Assembly (NCBI GenBank): GCA_030490835.1
Contig: CM059971.1
Span: 50,702,012 to 50,766,011, forward strand
Direction: 5' to 3'
Origin: Annona cherimola
Lineage: Eukaryota > Streptophyta > Magnoliopsida > Magnoliales > Annonaceae
Length of the DNA: 64,000 nt
Positions within the stretch are counted from its first letter, which is position 1, and every line of letters starts with the position of its first letter. The position numbers and the translations under genes were made by a program. Shown in pieces: positions 60,201 to 64,000 of this stretch. The notes beneath the pieces are model-generated. The model worked only from the letters and a program-made list of their open reading frames with translations, was not told the DNA's origin and searched no databases.

Positions 60201-63200
60201 GAGTTGTACTCAATTCTTGCTAATCAAAGTTAATTCTATCAAACTCAATTCATATGATTCGATTTGAATGCCTTTAAGGTCATCCGTTGTCGTTCGAATG
60301 TAAATGAAATCAAAGGATTGTTGTTAATTATTGTTCATTGAAGTTCATTTCGTCAAATTCAGTTGTTTTGAATCTATTTGAATGCTTTAAAGTTTACTCG
60401 TTCTCCTTACAGTCAAATCAAGTCAATTAGATTGAGTTGTACTCAATTCTAGCTAATCAAAGTTAATTCTATCAAACTCAATTCATTTGATTCAATTTGA
60501 ATGCCTTTAAGGTCATCCGTTGTCGTTTGAATGTAAATGAAATCAAGTGATTGTTGTCAATTATTGTTCATTGAAGTTCCTTTCGTCCAATTCAGTTGTT
60601 TTGAATCTATTGGAATGCTTTAAGGTTTACTCGTTCTACTTACAGTCAAATCAAGTCAATTAGATTGAGTTCTACAGAATTCTAACTAATCAAAGTTCAT
60701 TCTATCAAACTCAATTCATTTGATCCGATTTGAATGCCTTTAAGGTCATCCGTTGTCGTTCGAATGTAAATGAAATCAAGGGATTGTTGTTAATTGTTGT
60801 TGATTGAAGTTCCTTTCGTCCAATTCAGTTGTTTTGAATCAATTGGAATGCTTTAAAGTTTACTCGTTCTACTTACAGTCAAATTAAGTCAATTAGATTG
60901 AGCTATACTCAATTCTAACTAATCAAAGTTCATTCTATCAAACTCAATTCATTTGATTCGATTTGAATGCCTTTAAGGTCATCCGTTGTCGTTCGAATGT
61001 AAATGAAATCAAGGGATTGTTGTTAATTGTTGTTGATTGAAGTTCCTTTCGTCCAATTCAGTTGTTTTGAATCAATTGGAATGCTTTAAAGTTTACTCGT
61101 TCTACTTACAGTCAAATCAAGTCAATTAGATTGAGTTGTACTCAATTCTTGCTAATCAAAGTTAATTCTATCAAACTCAATTCATTCGATTCGATTTGAA
61201 TGCCTTTAAGGTCATCCGTTGTCGTTCGAATGTAAATGAAATCAAAGGATTGTTGTTAATTATTGTTCATTGAAGTTCGTTTCGTCAAATTCAGTTGTTT
61301 TGAATCTATTTGAATGCTTTAAAGTTTACTCGTTCTCCTTACAGTCAAATCAAGTCAATTAGATTGAGTTGTACTCAATTCTAGCTAATCAAAGTTAATT
61401 CTATCAAACTCAATTCATTTGATTCGATTTGAATGCCTTTATGGTCATCCGTTGTCGTTCGAATGTAAATGAAATCAAGTGATTGTTGTCAATTATTGTT
61501 CATTGAAGTTCCTTTCGTCCAATTCAGTTGTTTTGAATCTATTGGAATGCTTTAAGGTTTACTCGTTCTACTTACAGTCAAATCAAGTCAATTAGATTCA
61601 GTTCTACTGAATTCTAACTAATCAAAGTTCATTCTATCAAACTCAATTCATTTGATTCGATTTGAATGCCTTTAAGGTCATCCGTTGTCGTTCGAATGTA
61701 AATGAAATCAAGGGATTGTTGTTAATTGTTGTTGATTGAAGTTCCTTTCGTCCAATTCAGTTGTTTTGAATCAATTGGAATGCTTTAAAGTTTACTCGTT
61801 CTACTTACAGTCAAATCAAGTCAATTAGATTGAGTTGTACTCAATTCTTGCTAATCAAAGTTAATTCTATCAAACTCAATTCATTTGATTCGATTTGAAT
61901 GCCTTTAAGGTCATCCGTTGTCGTTCGAATGTAAATGAAATCAAGTGATTGTTGTCAATTATTGTTCATTGAAGTTCCTTTCGTCCAATTCAGTTGTTTT
62001 GAATCTATTGGAATGCTTTAAGGTTTACTCGTTCTACTTACAGTCAAATCAAGTCAATTAGATTCAGTTCTACTGAATTCTAACTAATCAAAGTTCATTC
62101 TATCAAACTCAATTCATTTGATTCGATTTGAATGCCTTTAAGGTCATCCGTTGTCGTTCGAATGTAAATGAAATCAAGGGATTGTTGTTAATTGTTGTTG
62201 ATTGAAGTTCCTTTCGTCCAATTCAGTTGTTTTGAATCAATTGGAATGCTTTAAAGTTTACTCGTTCTACTTACAGTCAAATCAAGTCAATTAGATTGAG
62301 TTCTACTGAATTCTAACTAATCAAAGTTCATTCTATCAAACTCAATTCATTTGATTCGATTTGAATGCCTTTAAGGTCATCCGTTGTCGTTTGAATGTAA
62401 ATGAAATCAAGGGATTGTTGTTAATTGTTCATGATTGAAGGTCCTTTCCTCCGATTCATTTGTTTTAAATCTTTTGGAATGCTTTAAAGTTTGCTCGTTC
62501 TACTTACAGTCAAATTAAGTCAATTAGATTGAGTTATACTCAATTCTAACTAATCAAAATTCATTCTATCAAACTCAATTCATTTGATCCGATTTGAATG
62601 CCTTTAAGGTCATCCGTTGTCGTTCGAATGTAAATGAAATCAAGGGATTGTTGTTAATTGTTGTTGATTGAAGTTCCTTTCGTCCAATTCAGTTGTTTTG
62701 AATCAATTGGAATGCTTTAAAGTTTACTCGTTCTACTTACAGTCAAATTAAGTCAATTAGATTGAGCTATACTCAATTCTAACTAATCAAAATTCATTCT
62801 ATCAAACTCAATTCATTTGATCCGATTTGAATGCCTTTAAGGTCATCCGTTGTCGTTCGAATGTAAATGAAATCAAGGGATTGTTGTTAATTGTTGTTGA
62901 TTGAAGTTCCTTTCGTCCAATTCAGTTGTTTTGAATCAATTGGAATGCTTTAAAGTTTACTCGTTCTACTTACAGTCAAATTAAGTCAATTAGATTGAGC
63001 TATACTCAATTCTAACTAATCAAAGTTCATTCTATCAAACTCAATTCATTTGATTCGATTTGAATGCCTTTAAGGTCATCCGTTGTCGTTCGAATGTAAA
63101 TGAAATCAAGGGATTGTTGTTAATTGTTGTTGATTGAAGTTCCTTTCGTCCAATTCAGTTGTTTTGAATCAATTGGAATGCTTTAAAGTTTACTCGTTCT

Positions 63201-63600
63201 ACTTACAGTCAAATCAAGTCAATTAGATTGAGTTGTACTCAATTCTTGCTAATCAAAGTTAATTCTATCAAACTCAATTCATTCGATTCGATTTGAATGC
63301 CTTTAAGGTCATCCGTTGTCGTTCGAATGTAAATGAAATCAAAGGATTGTTGTTAATTATTGTTCATTGAAGTTCGTTTCGTCAAATTCAGTTGTTTTGA
63401 ATCTATTTGAATGCTTTAAAGTTTACTCGTTCTCCTTACAGTCAAATCAAGTCAATTAGATTGAGTTGTACTCAATTCTAGCTAATCAAAGTTAATTCTA
63501 TCAAACTCAATTCATTTGATTCGATTTGAATGCCTTTATGGTCATCCGTTGTCGTTCGAATGTAAATGAAATCAAGTGATTGTTGTCAATTATTGTTCAT

Positions 63601-63833
63601 TGAAGTTCCTTTCGTCCAATTCAGTTGTTTTGAATCTATTGGAATGCTTTAAGGTTTACTCGTTCTACTTACAGTCAAATCAAGTCAATTAGATTGAGTT
63701 GTACTCAATTCTTGCTAATCAAAGTTAATTCTATCAAACTCAATTCATTTGATTCGATTTGAATGCCTTTAAGGTCATCCGTTGTCGTTCGAATGTAAAT
63801 GAAATCAAGTGATTGTTGTCAATTATTGTTCAT
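63601..63833. repeat. Hybrid monomer: T2 head, Y tail
   Basis: Last T2-specific base is at 63653 ('aaggttt') and first Y-specific base at 63696 ('gattgag' instead of 'gattcag'), then 'attcttgc'. The switch lies in 63654-63695, again overlapping arm 1 of the inverted repeat (63675-63700). Confidence 0.75.
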
Positions 63834-64000
63834 TGAAGTTCCTTTCGTCCAATTCAGTTGTTTTGAATCTATTGGAATGCTTTAAGGTTTACTCGTTCTA
63901 CTTACAGTCAAATCAAGTCAATTAGATTCAGTTCTACTGAATTCTAACTAATCAAAGTTCATTCTATCAAACTCAATTCATTTGATTCGATTTGAATGCC
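63834..64000. repeat. Last, partial monomer (T2 type)
   Basis: The first 167 bases of a T2 monomer ('aaggtttactcg', 'cagttctactgaattc'), cut by the window edge at 'gaatgcc'. The array therefore continues beyond the right end. Confidence 0.9.

Larger units (their letters stand above)
1..64000. repeat. 233-bp satellite DNA array filling the window
   Basis: Head-to-tail tandem array of one AT-rich monomer, all copies in the same orientation. Taking 'tgaag' as monomer start, the first complete copy begins at 5 and the last, partial one at 63834, giving 274 complete copies. The length of 63829 bp equals 274 x 233 minus 13, and exactly 13 monomers carry the same one-base deletion, so there is no other net indel. 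No unique DNA, transposon or gene interrupts it. Because 233 is not a multiple of 3, the reading frame shifts at each monomer, and stops close all six frames. A centromeric or pericentromeric location is inferred from size, regularity and higher-order structure. The satellite family and host are not recognised. Confidence 0.98.
52188..64000. repeat. Right domain: T2/Y-rich arrangement
   Basis: Holds 50 complete monomers and one partial copy. It opens with P, Q, R' (gcc at 52818, 'gttgtaatg') and S, then no further P occurs. It is marked by T2 monomers ('aaggtttactcg', 'cagttctactgaattc') and Y monomers ('gaatcaattgg' with 'gttgtactcaattcttgc'), often alternating as T2-Y dimers. Y's 'attcttgc' is not seen left of 53352. 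Duplicated segments: 53818-54981 with 58011-59174 (+4193), and 54051-57544 with 59175-62668 (+5124). Confidence 0.82.

Noticed and set aside
1..64000. Protein-coding genes
   Set aside because: Monomers of 233 bp shift frame at each repeat and contain stops such as 'taa', 'tag' and 'tga' in every frame; any open stretch is shorter than about one monomer and has no recognisable product.
1..64000. CRISPR array
   Set aside because: Repeats are direct and regular but there are no short repeats separated by unique spacers; the entire 233 bp is repeated.
1..64000. Plasmid or phage iterons, bacterial origin
   Set aside because: Unit size, HOR structure and tens of kilobases of pure repeat do not fit iterons; no replication or partition gene is present.
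1..64000. Ribosomal, 5S or tRNA tandem genes
   Set aside because: No conserved rRNA or tRNA motifs, no A/B boxes and no clover-leaf fold seen in the monomer; G+C content is too low for these genes.
1..64000. Retrotransposon or LTR array
   Set aside because: No terminal TG...CA repeats with an internal region, no primer-binding site or polypurine tract, and no coding remnants.
1..64000. Identification as a named satellite (alpha satellite, plant 180-bp family, beetle satellites)
   Set aside because: Length and sequence do not match the families I can recall with confidence; a database search would be needed, so no name or taxon is given.
1..64000. Telomeric repeats
   Set aside because: No run of TTAGGG, TTTAGGG, TTAGG or similar units is present.

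Overview
The whole 64 kb window is one uninterrupted eukaryotic-type satellite DNA array. It contains no gene, RNA gene, transposon, CRISPR array or unique sequence, and neither edge of the array lies inside the window. The unit is an AT-rich monomer (about 32% G+C by hand count of one consensus copy). Setting the start at the 'tgaag' motif gives 274 complete monomers (from position 5) plus two partial ones, all in the same orientation. Of these, 261 are exactly 233 bp and 13 are 232 bp. Each of the 13 lacks one T at the same site ('gccttatgg' or 'gccttgtgg' instead of 'gcctttatgg'). With that one deletion counted, every marker spacing in the window is reproduced exactly, so I see no other net indel in 64 kb. 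An array of this size and regularity fits a centromeric or pericentromeric satellite in a gap-free eukaryotic assembly. I do not recognise the family and cannot name the organism.

The monomer is itself an old diverged dimer: half-units of 119 and 114 bp, about two thirds identical where they align without gaps. It also holds an imperfect inverted repeat (two 26-bp arms, 21 of 26 positions complementary, 36-bp loop). The arm cores are built from pentanucleotides of the form TCAAN or its complement.

There are three domains. (1) 1-11418, 49 monomers: a shuffled domain rich in 'caattgg / ctacagaattc' monomers, without strict order but with 9-monomer and longer internal duplications. (2) 11419-52187, 175 monomers: a higher-order-repeat (HOR) domain. 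Its full unit is nine monomer classes, named here P-Q-R-S-T-U-V-W-X, 2097 bp long. Eight full 9-mers are present, with deletion derivatives of 7 (PQRSTUV, PQRUVWX, PSTUVWX), 6, 3 and 2 monomers and one 10-mer. Derivatives are themselves duplicated: a 14-monomer pair of 3261 bp occurs three times, and a superunit of 50 monomers (11648 bp) is repeated. (3) 52188-64000, 50 complete monomers plus a partial one: a different arrangement, marked by a monomer type ('attcttgc', called Y) that I see nowhere else in the window, alternating with a 'cagttctactg' type (called T2), with duplications offset by 4193 and 5124 bp.

No coding or regulatory function is supported. The array evolves by unequal exchange, segment duplication and short conversion tracts, and several hybrid monomers place exchange points within tens of bases. 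If this is a centromere, the likely role is as a platform for centromeric or heterochromatic chromatin. That is inference from organisation only.
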